Shown here one piece after another: positions 38,143 through 50,335 of a stretch of 64,000 nucleotides of DNA. Source of the stretch: Setoptus koraiensis. Lineage: Eukaryota; Arthropoda. Each line of letters starts with the position of its first letter. Positions within the stretch are counted from its first letter, which is position 1. Made by a program: the position numbers and the translations under genes. The stretch lies in assembly GCA_048013815.1 (NCBI GenBank), contig CM106585.1, positions 3,906,001 to 3,970,000 on the forward strand, given 5' to 3'. Below the pieces are notes generated by a model. That model ran no database searches and was not told where the DNA came from. It saw nothing but the letters and a program-made list of their open reading frames with translations.

Positions 38143-38593
38143 TTGATTCCGACACTGTATTCAACTCACTTTGAGCCGCCTCTCCACTGGCTGTGCGAGC
38201 AGGCGCGGGCACAACCACTGAAGCGAGTTAAAAAATGAATGATAGGGGCAGCAGTGGGCAGAAGAATGAGAAAAAGTGAGGAGCCGCTTATGCAATTGAA
38301 TAGTAAGAGCGAGGGTGAGAGTGAGAGTGAGAGGCATAAACAAGAGACGAGAGACGCCAGAGGAGGGGATCAAATTTTGTCTTGGAGACAACGAGGCGCC
38401 AAGCAAAAAAAGAATGGGCACCCCAAATCTATCTATAGCTACTAAAGTGGCGATAGCGAATTTCCAATATATCCGTTCGTTACGTCGCCGTGTTTGCCGG
38501 CGCCGTCGCCACGCCGACAACACGCGCCGGCCCCTGCCACGGGCCCCAATAAGAGCAGTGTCACTGACACTTGTCCACACAACACGCGCACTT

Positions 38594-38664
38594 GCCAGCC
38601 ATTCGATTGAGCCAGCCGTTCGGTTGAGCCAGCCGTTCAGTTGAGCCAGCCGTTCGATTGAGCC
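38594..38664. repeat. 17 bp tandem repeat (TTGAGCCAGCCGTTCGG)
   Basis: Four copies with one or two substitutions. Confidence 0.85.
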
Positions 38665-41600
38665 ACCCATTCGGAGGGCCCCTCGAAGGGCTCTTTATAG
38701 GGCCGGCTTTATCCAAATTAAAGCCAGCGACCTAGCCACTGGTTAGTGGCTGTCCTTTATAGGTCTCAAATGGCCCCAATGCTGCCCACGGCTGGCTCGG
38801 CCCTCTCGCTGGCGCCAGCTGCTGCTGGCTAGCGCTCGAGTATTGTCGTCGCAAGCGGCCAAATGGGCCAAATGGGGCGTCTATTGCATGGGCGCGTTGG
38901 CCAGCGACGAGAGAGGGAGCCCAAAATGGCTCAAGTTAACTTTTTAACGGACCATTGCTGGTGCAGCTGTCCGCGACGCCAACAACAACTGTCACAATCA
39001 CACTGCACTGCCGAATGAGAGCTAGCTCGCCAACTTTTCCACAATTTCGCCCCAATTCGTTGCGCTGTCAAAAAATGGGGCCAAATCGGCAGGCGAGAGA
39101 TATGCGAAAAGCGAAAGTTTCAACAGCAAATCAAATGTGCCATCCACATTTCCGTTTGGGTTAGTGCCCACCAAAAGTTGGTCGCACGCACCAGGCACTC
39201 TGGTGCAAGTGTGGCCAACTAATATCGACACAAACAATTACGACAGGCCTATAGCCCAACTGGCCACAACTGGACACAGCAGGCCGGTGGTAACCGTTGT
39301 TCGTTGAACCGACGTTAGGTGCCCGATGTGTTGTGCGATGATAGTGGCGCCATCTAGCATAGGTACCAAACACAATCCAATTACAATGATACATATGCAC
39401 AGCTGCAGTAGATAGTGACCATCATGGATCATCAAGTACCGTTAGCTAAATAATAAATTTATCTAATTGATGCTAAAACGTGTAGAACGTATAAAACGTG
39501 ACACCCAACAAGTTAATGCTCGGGTCCGACAGGTTCATTGAGTCGTTTTGCTGGCCTGGTCGCCAATCTACTGGCCAACTCGGCTTGATTGATGCGACAT
39601 CATGCTGTCTGATTTCGGCCATTGCACCGGGCCAATATAAACAAATGTATAAACAAATGCTCATTGAGAAAGAGAGCCGATCGTCTATCTGGCTCGATGA
39701 GCCAGCAGGCGAAGAAGCAAAGACGAAACAGATACGACGACGTGAAAATGTGAACATGTTAAGATGAAAAAGTAATGGCTGCTGGCGAAAGAAAAAAGCA
39801 GTCGATCTCGAATGTCAATGGTTGTTTTGGCATCAGTTATGCAAAAACACGTCAATAACAATGACCGTACAGTCACAAAAACTCTGATTGTTTGCGCTAA
39901 CTGTCAACTGCCAAACGTCGGTGTGTGTGTGTGTGTGTGTGGGAGTATTTGTTGTGCTCATGGGGAGTTGGTTCAGGGTTATATCGTGTGCGATTACATG
40001 TATTATTTAAAACGAGTATAAAATAACTGACCAAAGTCACTCTTTTGTGCGAACGGGCCGGTTCGTTGCGACATTCAATGGAGCTGCGATGAGAAAAAAA
40101 AAGCCACCAATGTGATCTAATCTGATTCTAAATCTCGTGCCAGAGAGTTGAGGCTACTTTTGCTATTTTTTTATTCGTTGACTCCATTCGAATGGCTGAC
40201 TATTGTAGTGTTAGAGATCAAAGTTGGTGATCTCTTGGAATCGATCGAATGAGGGGCTCGCTTTTTGCTCATTTGCATACACGTCATGCACAAAGAGGCG
40301 CCATCGACAACAAACGGTGTGGCTGTCTGTTTTGGCGCTGCTAGCACAACGCTAAACACGGCTACAGCATAACATGGCTGCTGTGGCATTGTTTAAATTG
40401 ATTCAATAAATAAAGTAGCGGCCGGTTAGAGGAAGAAAAGGAGTGCAGTGTTATATAATAACGGCACACAAACAAGTTTGCGGTTACTGTTCGTCAAACA
40501 CGCACAAATGTTGCTGCCGGACCTATGCGCACCTATGTGTGTCCATTTATATGTTATGTATGTTGTATGCGTTTTATATGTTATATTGTTATAATCAATC
40601 ATTTTAATCACCGTTACGCAAAATCAAAGGTGACAGTGCGAACAATCTACACGTGTTGGCGACTCTCCGGCTGTTGGTTTTTATTTTCATTTTGTGCAGC
40701 ATTTATTAGTTTGGCATTGTGGCAACAGCACACAACAGTTTTTGTTCAACCAACATTCTCACATTTTGACATAGCATCCAAAATAGTGAATAGATCATTG
40801 TCAGTCGGTCAACCGGTTTTCTATGCGACATTAGGCGTGTGTATTATTGTTAAACTATTAGATTTTGTGCTTACATCATCATTCAGTGATGGCTGGCTCA
40901 TTCAGTGGTTGTCATTCATTGAGTTTCATACTGTGTAACTCACACTATGCACTATGCAATCCATAGTCATGGTGTGCGATGGTCAGAGGAAGGAAGGGGT
41001 CGCCGCGAAAGGGAAAGGTTCTCACACTTAAGCACATTAGCGTGTTTCATTAATGGATCTCGTTACTTGTTCGCTTGTCAATTTGCAATTTTACTGCAAT
41101 CGCAATAGTTGTTATTTAATCGCATACAAACAAACAAACAAACAACATGAGGAAAGTTGCTCATTTTATCACTTCGCTCGTCGTGTTTCCTTCACGCATA
41201 CCGAGAATATCGTTTCGCTAAAGAGTGACGTCGACATTCTTTCGGCTTAACACGACACTCAACATTGACATCAACAACACCAATGGAAGAAGAAGGAAGA
41301 AGCGCTTCTCTTTTTTTCTGTTTCTTGTCTCTCTCTCTCTCTCGCTAGCTCGCTCGCTTCTTCTAGCTTGCCGTTGCGAGGATATGCGCGAAATCGCATC
41401 TCTGTTTCCCGTTTGCCAATGTGGCGACTTTTTGCACTTTCACAACACTTTTTACATTGTATCCATGCATCGTACACATCATGTCTACATGAGCCACACC
41501 GGATCAAATGGTAACATTGTAGTGAACACGTGACTGGCCTTTTTCACTCGAGCATACGTGATGATGCATTTACTTTAAGAGATGGCGTTCGAAGGCTCTC

Positions 41601-42230
41601 AAATGAGTGCAAGTCGACGATCGATCAGATACTGGCACCGATGATACAAACGCTACAAAGTCATCGCTGAACGATATCTTATCTAGACTCTAGATTCTAG
41701 AGGGATGGACTAACTGCGTCAGTATTTCGTGATGATGATGTCAGTCAGTTGTGCCCGATGAAGCCACTGATATGGCGACAAGATATTGAACACATCGCTT
41801 GGCGAGCTGCATGAGGCGACCGACTAACGCAACAAGTACCAAAACATATCAAGCCCGGCTCGTGACGCCACCATTGCCTCACTGCCGACTGCCTAACTGT
41901 TTGGTTTGTTTACACTAACAAACCGAAAATCTCTCAAATGAACGATTGCCCGAACGTGCAACTGCCCTACAACATTCTGACCAGCACAAACAACGAACCA
42001 AACCAACAAAGAAATCTAAAACACCCAAAATTGCCTAGAGGATGCTTCGTTGGGCGATCGTCGCGTCACAACCCGGGCTCGTTATGTTTTGGTGGCCGCG
42101 TCACGTGTGAACTACACTTGAATTAACAAGAGATATCTAGCCTCCAACAAATATTTGTTATGCGTATTCTCCTCTGTATTTGAGGCTACGCGAGCGCATT
42201 AAATAGGAAATTAGGAATTGTTACGAAATT

Positions 42231-42638
42231 ATGCAAAAAATGGGCGCGTGCCCAACGCTAAACAAGGCTAATTTCGAGGCAAGAGAATTTCGATTATTGC
42301 AGAAAATGTCCGTTTTCCGGGTTTATGATAGACTTTTTATTTCTCAGCTCGATGAAGGCAGTCGATTCAGTGTAGTTTTGTTGAAATCAATTTCATGCGT
42401 GATAGGCGTTTACCTTGTAAGTTGGTTCAATGCAAAGTTGACCCGGGCTGGATTAAGAATTGAATTTGTGTACATTTCAACTGGTGAGTGCCGACCGGTA
42501 GGCACGACGGCAGAAGAAAAGGCCAAAAAAAAGTTGAAACTGACGAGACCCAGTCGCCCATTGTGCCCCATTGAGATGATCCTGGAAGAGCGCTCGCCAG
42601 ATTACACGAATCCGACGTTAGACTCTAACGTCGGATAA
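42231..42638 (+). CDS. Unrecognised small ORF, 135 codons, doubtful
   Basis: This ATG frame translates to a more protein-like sequence than most of the gene-poor half: mixed charged and hydrophobic residues, a hydrophobic stretch near residues 47-66 (SVVLLKSISCVIGVYLV), and a Lys/Glu-rich segment after residue 94. A GTAAGT donor-like site lies at about 42418, inside the frame, so it could instead be an exon ending there. The last codons overlap the palindrome at 42610-42636. I do not recognise a family, and chance ORFs of this length are expected in the window. Confidence 0.15.
   Translation: MQKMGACPTLNKANFEAREFRLLQKMSVFRVYDRLFISQLDEGSRFSVVLLKSISCVIGVYLVSWFNAKLTRAGLRIEFVYISTGECRPVGTTAEEKAKKKLKLTRPSRPLCPIEMILEERSPDYTNPTLDSNVG
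42610..42636. repeat. 27 bp near-perfect palindrome
   Basis: 13-base arms (ATCCGACGTTAGA and its complement) around a single C. Confidence 0.9.
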
Positions 42639-42726
42639 ACGGTAAGAGGCCGGGCCTCTGAGCGGTTTGAAATTAGCGCGCGGAGAGAAAGAGGGAGAGG
42701 GTGTAGTTACACGTACCGCACACGAT

Positions 42727-42764
42727 CTCCCAACTTGGGAGTCCCAATTTGGGACTCCCAACTT
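42727..42764. repeat. Nested short palindromes (CTCCCAACTTGGGAG)
   Basis: Two overlapping palindromic blocks built from CCCAA and TTGGG. Confidence 0.75.
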
Positions 42765-43056
42765 GTGAGTGCCGGCGAGTGTGTGAATTGCGGCGAATTG
42801 AAGTGAGCGGTGTTCTAGCGGTTCCGGTTAGAAGGCCGCTCTCGCTGAGCTTGTTACTAACAAGCGGTTGTTAGATAGAGAGGGGCGTGGCAGTGGCACC
42901 GATTGCGCGGTGCGGCGCGCCGCACAAGCGAGCCGGCGCCGGCGCACAATCACACCGCCATGTTAGCTAACAAGTGATTGGCGCGCGGCTCACAAGAACG
43001 CGAGAATGCTACAATGCTAGAGTGATAGTGACAAGAGCATAAACAAAAAGATTAAT

Positions 43057-43156
43057 CTGGCTACTAACAGCGATATCTGGCTAACAGCAATATCTGGCTA
43101 ATAGCAATTTCTGGCTAATAGCAATTTCTGGCTGGCAGTAATATCTGGCTAATAGA
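43057..43156. repeat. 17-18 bp tandem repeat (CTGGCTAATAGCAATTT)
   Basis: About six units with small length differences. Confidence 0.85.
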
Positions 43157-46094
43157 GCTAATAGAGTAAAGCGAGAGTGGATCATCAAGTGGTGAGTCAG
43201 ACACTCGAGCGCTGCCCTCGCTCTCACAACTTGTCATAGAGTCTCTGGCTCGTCTGTGCCGCGCGAAAAGAGATACACAGTTATTGGTGGCGAACGAGAG
43301 GCGGCGGCGAAGCGAACTCGCCATTATCGCCACTACAGGTTGCGGCGCGTTGACGACAACGAGCGTCGGCATCGCCAATGTCAATGTGTGTTCGTGCGTT
43401 GGAATAAGCGCAACTTTCGCTGGCGCTTCACTTTTTAGCTGCTTTGCCAGCAGCAACAGCCGCAGTCAGTCAGATCAAGCAGTGAGAGCGATGAGAGAGA
43501 CAAATTGTGAGATTGTGATTGGCGAAAGTTAGCAACAAGCGGCGATCATTCGCTGCGCAATGCAACTTGTTGCTGTGTGTCGCTATTGTTGTCAGATGAA
43601 TCGCGTCAGATAAATCAAAGCAAACACACTCGTTCGGTTGCCTGTTAGCAGCAGACTGTGTGACACCTACAATGGCACTAGACTCTAGTGACTAGCGCGT
43701 TGTGCCTTGTGTGTTGTGCGTTGTGCGCGCCCTTTGCACCCCCACCCTCATGCACTGTCACTGTTGACTGTTCCATCTTACAATCTTGTTAGTACCAGTG
43801 CAACTAGTGACTAGTCACTTGTGAGGCTAGCGATTAGTTGCTAGTGGCTGTCGCGAATCATGCAAGCGTCGTCTATTGTTGCAATTGTGACAATTGTAAT
43901 TGTGAGACACTTGTGAGCACACACTGACATGTTTACCATTCGCGCACTTATCAGATGCTCGCCTGTTAATTCTTCGTCTTGGACAAATCACTTGTGTCGA
44001 TCGCTGCACTGGCAGCATTAGTCACATGCACTCGCACAATGCGATATTATTAGCATTATTAGCAACATTATTAATATTATTGGCAGCATTATTGGCGGTG
44101 TCATTAGCGCCGGAGGCGCTCGCAACTCGTCACACGGGGCACGACGGAACGCGATGGAACGCGATGGAACCCGATGCAAGTTGCACCGCGTCGCATCGTG
44201 GAGCGTCGCCGTCGCTGCCTCGTGCACTCTGATCGTCGGAGTCTGATCGTCGGAGTCTGATGCGTCTAGGCGCTCGCGTCGAATCACGCGGCCGGCGCAG
44301 CGCGGCACAAGTTTCGCCAGATCGTGCGCCCTGCCGACAGCGAGTCTCTGGCGAATACGACGAGTATGACGAGTGTGGTGAGACTCTCGCCATGAGAGTC
44401 TCTGGCGAACAAATTCAGTAAATAAATTCAGTATGGCGAGGGGCTGGCGAATGGCACAGCGAGTGCGAATGGTATTGCGAGTCGCTGTTTGCGAGTCGAG
44501 TTGTGAGTTGGAACTTTTCAGCGCTCACATTGGCAACTGGCGAGTTGCAGCGAGTGCGCCGACAAGAGTTGCGAGGAGAGCGGGACGCGCACGTTGCATT
44601 GGTGGTCAGACGGCGGGCGAACAAGTTGCCGTTCACATGTTGCCAATGTAACGCTAGTTGTAACGCTAGTTTCCAATTTTCAAAATCGTTCTATATCCAA
44701 ACACATCGCTCACGCTGCACGACGGGCGCATGGGCGCATGGGCGCATGAGGGTATTAAATTGCAGCGCGCTGTAGCGGCGCCGCCAGCGCGCGCGCGCCC
44801 TCAGCATTGTCGGACGAGCCACAGAACTTTTTGGCAACCCTCTCTGGCAGAGAGTCTCTGCATGCATTTGAGCTCTCTATGCATGCATCTGAGCCCTCTG
44901 CTCTCTATGCGAGCTCTCAAGCTCGTTGCAGCCAGTCGAGCCTGAGTTGCACACACGACGATGCTGCCTGCCCCCTCCCTTTGCTCTCCCTCCCTTTGCG
45001 CCCCAGCGCGTCCCCTAGGGCTGCGAGTCTCAGGCCGAGAGTCTGGGCGACTCAGAGCGGCAGTGCCGGCAGAACACGATGGAACTGTATGGTAGTCGGT
45101 GTGTAACTCGCTAGAACTGCATGGTATGACTGCGCGATAGAACCGCCAGATACATACTCAGTACAGTTCCATCCTGTTGAACATACACACAGATGGAAGT
45201 AAACAGAAGGAAAGTGTAGAACTAAATCTCGGTACAGTCGCCGCTCGCAATTGTTTGAGCGCAAGCGTGTGCAACTGTGAACAACTGTTAGTGTGTTCGC
45301 TTTCACTTGAACTGTTGCTGCTACTCGCAGCTCACAGCTCGCAGCTCACAGTTTGTCAGAAGTTCTACACACTGCACTGATAACGTTCTGTCTGTCTGTC
45401 TGTCTGTTTACGCTCAATGGAATAGCAGCACACACACACACACTCAACTGACTGCAGCACTCGCAAGCACGCACGCACAAACGATCTTAGCGCTGATGTC
45501 TTCTTCATCGTCGTCATCGCCATCATCTGTTGATTCCCTATTCGATTATCATTATTTATTTTTCTATATGCACTCTCGCAGCCGCCACAACACCAACAAG
45601 TACAGCACCAATAAGCACAGCCCTGTGTGTATCGTTCGACTATATCATATTTATACACTTATACTCATACTCATACATGTAAGCTAGCTAGTAAGCGATT
45701 GGATTATTTCATTAGCTAGTGAAGTATTATTGGCAAAAACAAGGCTCAACAACAACAACAAGTGCAATATCGACAGGCCAAGAAAGAGCCAAGAGAGAGA
45801 GAGCGAGAGCCAGTTAGCAAGACCGTCGCCGCAGAAAGGCACCAGCAAGCCGATAAGCACACACGACGCACACACACACACACACACAAATGTGCGAATA
45901 GTAGAGATCGAATAAATCTCGCGGCAGCGGCGTCGGCGGCGCTCAATTATCGCTAAATGATCGCTAAAGAAGAAACGCTACAGTTGTGGCAATTATATCA
46001 TTTTATTACTGCTACAACTACAGAGATTGATCTCATTAGATTTAATTTGATTTGCGATAGGCTGCTTGCGCTAATTCGAGTGGAGCAACACAAC

Positions 46095-46128
<34 letters not shown>
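46095..46128. repeat. (CA)n microsatellite
   Basis: Uninterrupted dinucleotide run after AACAA. Confidence 0.95.
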
Positions 46129-46129
<1 letters not shown>

Positions 46130-46296
46130 GAGAGGGCACAAGTTCATTTTCTTCGACCACCATCAGTAGTATTAGTATTTTATCAATACTTTATTTTATT
46201 CTCCAAATCATATCGTCGTCGCCACTATCAATGACATCAACACCGACGAATACCAAAACCACCACGCCAGTCGATCGATCGATTTAAGCGTTTCTA

Positions 46297-46315
46297 CACA
46301 CACACGCACACACAC

Positions 46316-46360
<45 letters not shown>
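46297..46360. repeat. (CA)n microsatellite with CG interruptions
   Basis: About 30 CA repeats interrupted by two CGCA steps; the longest dinucleotide tract in the window. Confidence 0.95.
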
Positions 46361-46362
<2 letters not shown>

Positions 46363-47205
46363 CAGATAGACAGATATAACACATATTACACATATTGGAA
46401 TTATCAGCATCAGACGCTCTCTCTCTCTCTCTTCATCTTGTTGTAAAAATGCTCATGCCACACATTCAACATATACTTTACGTTTGCGAAAATATATAAA
46501 AATGTGATATATTATTATTATCATTTTCGCTATAACAACGACGCCGGCCTTAGAAGCATTAGCAGCGTATCGGTAGTAGTAGCAGTCGTGCAACAACTAC
46601 TAAACAGCGCAACCAGCAGCAGCAATAGTCGACAGATAGTCTCTCTTTCTATCTCCCACTCTGTATATATCTAGATTAGCTCTCTAGCAAATGCAAGGCG
46701 CTAACAAATCACTACTAGCTTACCAGTTAATTAAACAGAGAGTTATTATATTTAATATCAATAGTGATATTGATGAATGCGTTCCCTCAATGAACAACAG
46801 CGCACTAGATCGTCGCTATCACTACTCGTGATATTACAACAACAACTATTACACACACTACTACTACACATACTATAGGCATTGCGAGCCGAAGAATTCC
46901 ACTACGTCTCTCTGTTCCTCTATTTGTCTTTCTCTCCTGTTCCTGAATCAAAGCAATGTTCGCAGCAGTCACGCGCCTGTGAATCAAAAAGCCACTCTTC
47001 ATTATAATAATTTTTATTATTTCTATTATTAGCATCGCCATTATTATTATTATCATCATCAACGCCATTATTACTATTATTATTATTATTACTACTAATA
47101 TTAACACACATTATTATTAGCATACAATTAGTACCTTGGACTAGTGATAGATAAACTAAATGTTTCAGTAAATTTCATCAAGTCAATTAATTATTAGCTG
47201 AGTAA

Positions 47206-49008
47206 ATGAGTACGAGCCCGGAAATCACTAAAACCATGGATGATGATAATTTAGATAAAAACAAAAAGTTATTCCCGCAAAAACTTTGGGAACTCATTCA
47301 TGATGAACGATATCAATCGTGCCTTCGCTGGTCAGAAGACGGTCACCGGGTTTATCTAAATAGGGAAGACTTTGAGGAGAGCTATCTCAAAAAGCCAGAC
47401 CAAAATCAATTTAACACTCAAAAGGCTATCTCATTCGTACGACAAATGAACATGTACGGCTTCAAGAAAGTAGATGATTTCTATTATGAAAATGAAAATT
47501 TCAAACGCGATTCACCTGATTCGCTGAAACGTATGATTCGCCGACATCCAGCTAGAAATTCAGACTTCATAACGCAAGAACTACTTAACAATAATGATTA
47601 TGAGATAAGCACAAACAATTTTATGAAGGCCAATAACAATAGTGTCTTTATCAACACCACCAATAATAATAATAACAACAACAACGCCAAGCTATTAACT
47701 AATAGCAACAACAAAGACAATCAGGACACTCAAGAAACGGACTACACAATAAATCATTGTTCGCCAACACGTTCACCAACTTCGCCCATACCCTTGTCCA
47801 CCAACGCCAACAACCATTTAGTGCCATATACTCAACCTAGCGATAGCTTGAGGGTTGGCCATTATGACTCTATCTCTCCCCAGAACATGGGAACCGATGA
47901 GGAAATCATGCAAAGAGGCCATTGGACACTACCCCAGGATAAGTCTATGTGTACAGCCGAAGAGGTACGCCGAGGGCAGCGTATTAATGGTGTTCCACGG
48001 AACAAGTGTCCAATAATTGGATGCAATAAGAGAGTTAGTCCTACAAATATCTATCCAGCACTGATATCACACTTATATGGTTATCATTTTAGTGGTTTCA
48101 ATTCCTACACGAGATACCATAATCCAAAATATTGTCGCCTGATCCAAAATAGTTCCTGGAGCGATAGAGTAGATGAAATGCATACAGTCCATGATAACAT
48201 ATCACACCAACGAAATCCCGCAAATTTATCCCACGATAGCTACGGGTTCATGAATTCATGTGTCAGAAATGATAATAATAATATCGATCCTGGAAATACG
48301 CATGGTAGCGATGAGGATCTAGAACATAATAATAGGGAAGATATAAGTGAAAATTCCGGTGGTCATAATGATGATGGTGATGATAATTATCAGGAGGACT
48401 CGTTGAACTCTTACTCTCCTACAATGTCGAATCTTAGAAAACGTAATCTGATACAGACGCATTCATCTTCAACATGCTCACCATCGAAGATGCTCAAGCA
48501 TCAAAGGCAAATTCTGCAGCACCAACAACATCAACAGCAGCAGCAGCAGCAACAACCTCAGGATCTATCTAATCATTCTCATCAAAATCAAAGATTGAAA
48601 GCAAATTTGAAAGTAGAATCGCCAAATAACCAAAATTTTGATAATGGCCCGTTTAGTTCCTCTGGTCAAACTGGATCATTGTGTCAGGGCTCTTTTTTAC
48701 CTTCCCCTCAACTTAATTCAATTGCATCCCAACTGGTGAAGAAAATTTCTGACCAGAGAGAAGTGAAGTTAGATTTGGGAGCCTCTATTGAAGCTGAAAA
48801 GTTTGCGGAAAAATTGTTATTTACTCTCATAGACGACGCTGCAATGATTGTCGAACATCAAAACGAATCGAAATCACCTCCGATAGATAAAAACAATAAG
48901 GAGATGCTAATTGACGCTTCAAGTCTCACTTTAGCTCTCAAATTTATGCCTTCCAGACTAGCGGCAGCTTTAAACGAAAAATCCATCTCCCAAATCAATC
49001 ATACGTAA
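47206..49008 (+). CDS. HSF-type DNA-binding domain transcription factor
   Basis: Single-exon 600-residue nuclear factor. Residues 22-114 form a heat-shock-factor winged-helix domain: FPQKLWELI, then RWSEDGHRVYLN, then the recognition helix SFVRQMNMYGFKKV, which is almost that of HSF1, then a shortened wing and NFKRDSPDSLKRMIRR. I see no heptad-repeat trimerisation region, so it resembles HSFY/HSF5-type relatives more than HSF1. Residues 268-294 carry an unusual finger-like spacing, C-x4-C-x15-H-x4-H (CPIIGC...HLYGYH). Asn-rich, acidic and Gln-rich tracts follow. PQDLS at 451-455 fits the CtBP co-repressor motif PxDLS (inference). The ATG at 47206 lies 15 codons before the first domain residues and is the best start. 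An AATAAA sits at 49281. The gene converges on the DHRS4 gene with 336 bp between stop codons. Confidence 0.93.
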   Translation: MSTSPEITKTMDDDNLDKNKKLFPQKLWELIHDERYQSCLRWSEDGHRVYLNREDFEESYLKKPDQNQFNTQKAISFVRQMNMYGFKKVDDFYYENENFKRDSPDSLKRMIRRHPARNSDFITQELLNNNDYEISTNNFMKANNNSVFINTTNNNNNNNNAKLLTNSNNKDNQDTQETDYTINHCSPTRSPTSPIPLSTNANNHLVPYTQPSDSLRVGHYDSISPQNMGTDEEIMQRGHWTLPQDKSMCTAEEVRRGQRINGVPRNKCPIIGCNKRVSPTNIYPALISHLYGYHFSGFNSYTRYHNPKYCRLIQNSSWSDRVDEMHTVHDNISHQRNPANLSHDSYGFMNSCVRNDNNNIDPGNTHGSDEDLEHNNREDISENSGGHNDDGDDNYQEDSLNSYSPTMSNLRKRNLIQTHSSSTCSPSKMLKHQRQILQHQQHQQQQQQQQPQDLSNHSHQNQRLKANLKVESPNNQNFDNGPFSSSGQTGSLCQGSFLPSPQLNSIASQLVKKISDQREVKLDLGASIEAEKFAEKLLFTLIDDAAMIVEHQNESKSPPIDKNNKEMLIDASSLTLALKFMPSRLAAALNEKSISQINHT

Positions 49009-49280
49009 CTATGGTATTGCACAGTCTTGATCGATTCTTATATTTCACTTTGGTGATCTAAAATAACATTAATGTTCCAAAAAATATCAAATTCCAATAC
49101 TGCATTAATCTGTTTACGTAGCGAGAGAAAAAAATCAAAAGAGCAATTCCTAGGCCTGACTCTGCTAGAACCGTCCTCATCCTGTTACTATCCATTGTTC
49201 ATTTTATATGCTTATATTTACAATGTTATTTACTATCCGCCACGCAACCCAGCTGCCTATACTAAGTTAAATTCTTAGAT

Positions 49281-49286
49281 AATAAA
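49281..49286 (+). terminator. Poly(A) signal AATAAA of the HSF-domain gene
   Basis: Canonical hexamer 272 bp after the stop codon, on the coding strand. Confidence 0.55.
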
Positions 49287-49344
49287 CACAATGAGTTTTA
49301 AGCTTGGTTCTGAGCTTGTTCAAGAGCCTTTATACGAACTTGTG

Positions 49345-50335
49345 TTACAGTCTGCAATTGAATCCACCGCTAACGCAGATATTTTCCCCAGAAATGAACG
49401 ACGCGTCATCACTACACAAGAAGCTACAAATGCCCGCTACTTCATGCGGCTGTCCCAAACGTTTAGCATCTATGACATTCATCATGAATTCAACGGCGGC
49501 ATTGGTTGTTATAATTTCACTAAATGCCGTTTTGATAATACCGGGCGCAACATTGTTAACTCTAATACTTTCTTTAGCCAATTGCGCTGATAGCTGTTTT
49601 GTCAGTCCACACAATGCTGTCTTGGATACTGCGTACATTCCAATACCCATCGTAGATGAATATCCTGCGACTGATCCAATAAATATGATCGATCCACTAC
49701 CATTATTTCTCATATGGGGCACTACTTTTTGAATAAGAAAAAATCCTGCTTTGAGATTAACATCAAATATCTTATCGTATTGGCTTTCAGAAATATCCAA
49801 TATATCACCAACATGAGGATTAACAGCTGCATTAGAGACAAGAATGTCTATCTTTCCATATTGTTGAATGGTAAAATCTACAAGTCGCTGTCTGTCTTCT
49901 TCTTTTCCAACATGACACACAATACCTGAAACATCTTCTAATTTGTATGATTTAAGCTCTTTTAAAGCCTTGTCGACGTTTTTCCAGTTTCTGCTGCTTA
50001 TCACCACTTTCGCTCCATCAGTGGCAAGTTTTCTCGCGATAGCAAATCCAATTCTATATAGAGGAACAGAAAATTGTGCGACGGAAAGTGATGTTTACCG
50101 TCAATGTCATCATAACTTAGGTGGATTTATTCCCGAATCGAGACGAGACTTACCCTTGTGTCGAGGCGGTCACGATGGCGACTTTATTTGCTAGCCTTGT
50201 TGATGGAACATAAATCAGGGAAGAATCAGGAACTGCAGCGGCATACCGAGAATATTCCTCCCAAGAGTTCGACTCGAGGTCTCGCAACTCTTTTAGTTTT
50301 TCACCCGCGTTCACGTTCATGATCGTAAAATACAA
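49345..50335 (-). CDS. DHRS4: DHRS4-type short-chain dehydrogenase/reductase (2 exons)
   Basis: NADP(H)-dependent carbonyl/retinal reductase of the SDR family, probably peroxisomal. Coding exons are 50335-50154 and 50053-49345, joined across a 100 bp intron with GTAAGT donor and TATATAG acceptor; the join restores the cofactor motif TASTQGIG (residues 56-63) and gives 296 residues. SNAAVN at 134-139 and the catalytic set N160, S188, Y201, K205 (YAVSK) are present. FLCSDDASFISGE near the end is typical of DHRS4. The C-terminus CRL fits the peroxisomal signal [SAC]-[KRH]-[LM]; human DHRS4 ends SRL. The N-terminus is longer than in human DHRS4 (278 residues) and acidic, so Met6 is an alternative start. 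The intact frame across the splice and all active-site residues indicate a working gene. The 3' end faces the HSF-domain gene. Confidence 0.95.

Larger units (their letters stand above)
24493..42230. other. Long gene-poor stretch
   Basis: No recognisable gene. Several long frames near 28.6-30.2 kb lie in GC-rich DNA and overlap on both strands, so I treat them as chance. The stretch contains numerous tandem arrays and perfect hairpins, annotated separately. Confidence 0.55.
42639..47205. other. Gene-poor stretch upstream of the HSF-domain gene
   Basis: No recognisable gene. GC content falls towards the right. The last kilobase is full of CA, CT, ATT and ACT microsatellites and probably includes the promoter and 5' UTR of the HSF-domain gene; a TTTCAG at 47163-47168 could be a 5' UTR splice acceptor. 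Confidence 0.5.

Noticed and set aside
40525-40938. 137-codon ORF with hydrophobic stretches
   Set aside because: No recognisable family, length compatible with chance in this DNA, and no splice or poly(A) context.
49291-49732. Plus-strand ORFs opposite the DHRS4 exon
   Set aside because: Antisense shadows of a well-supported exon.
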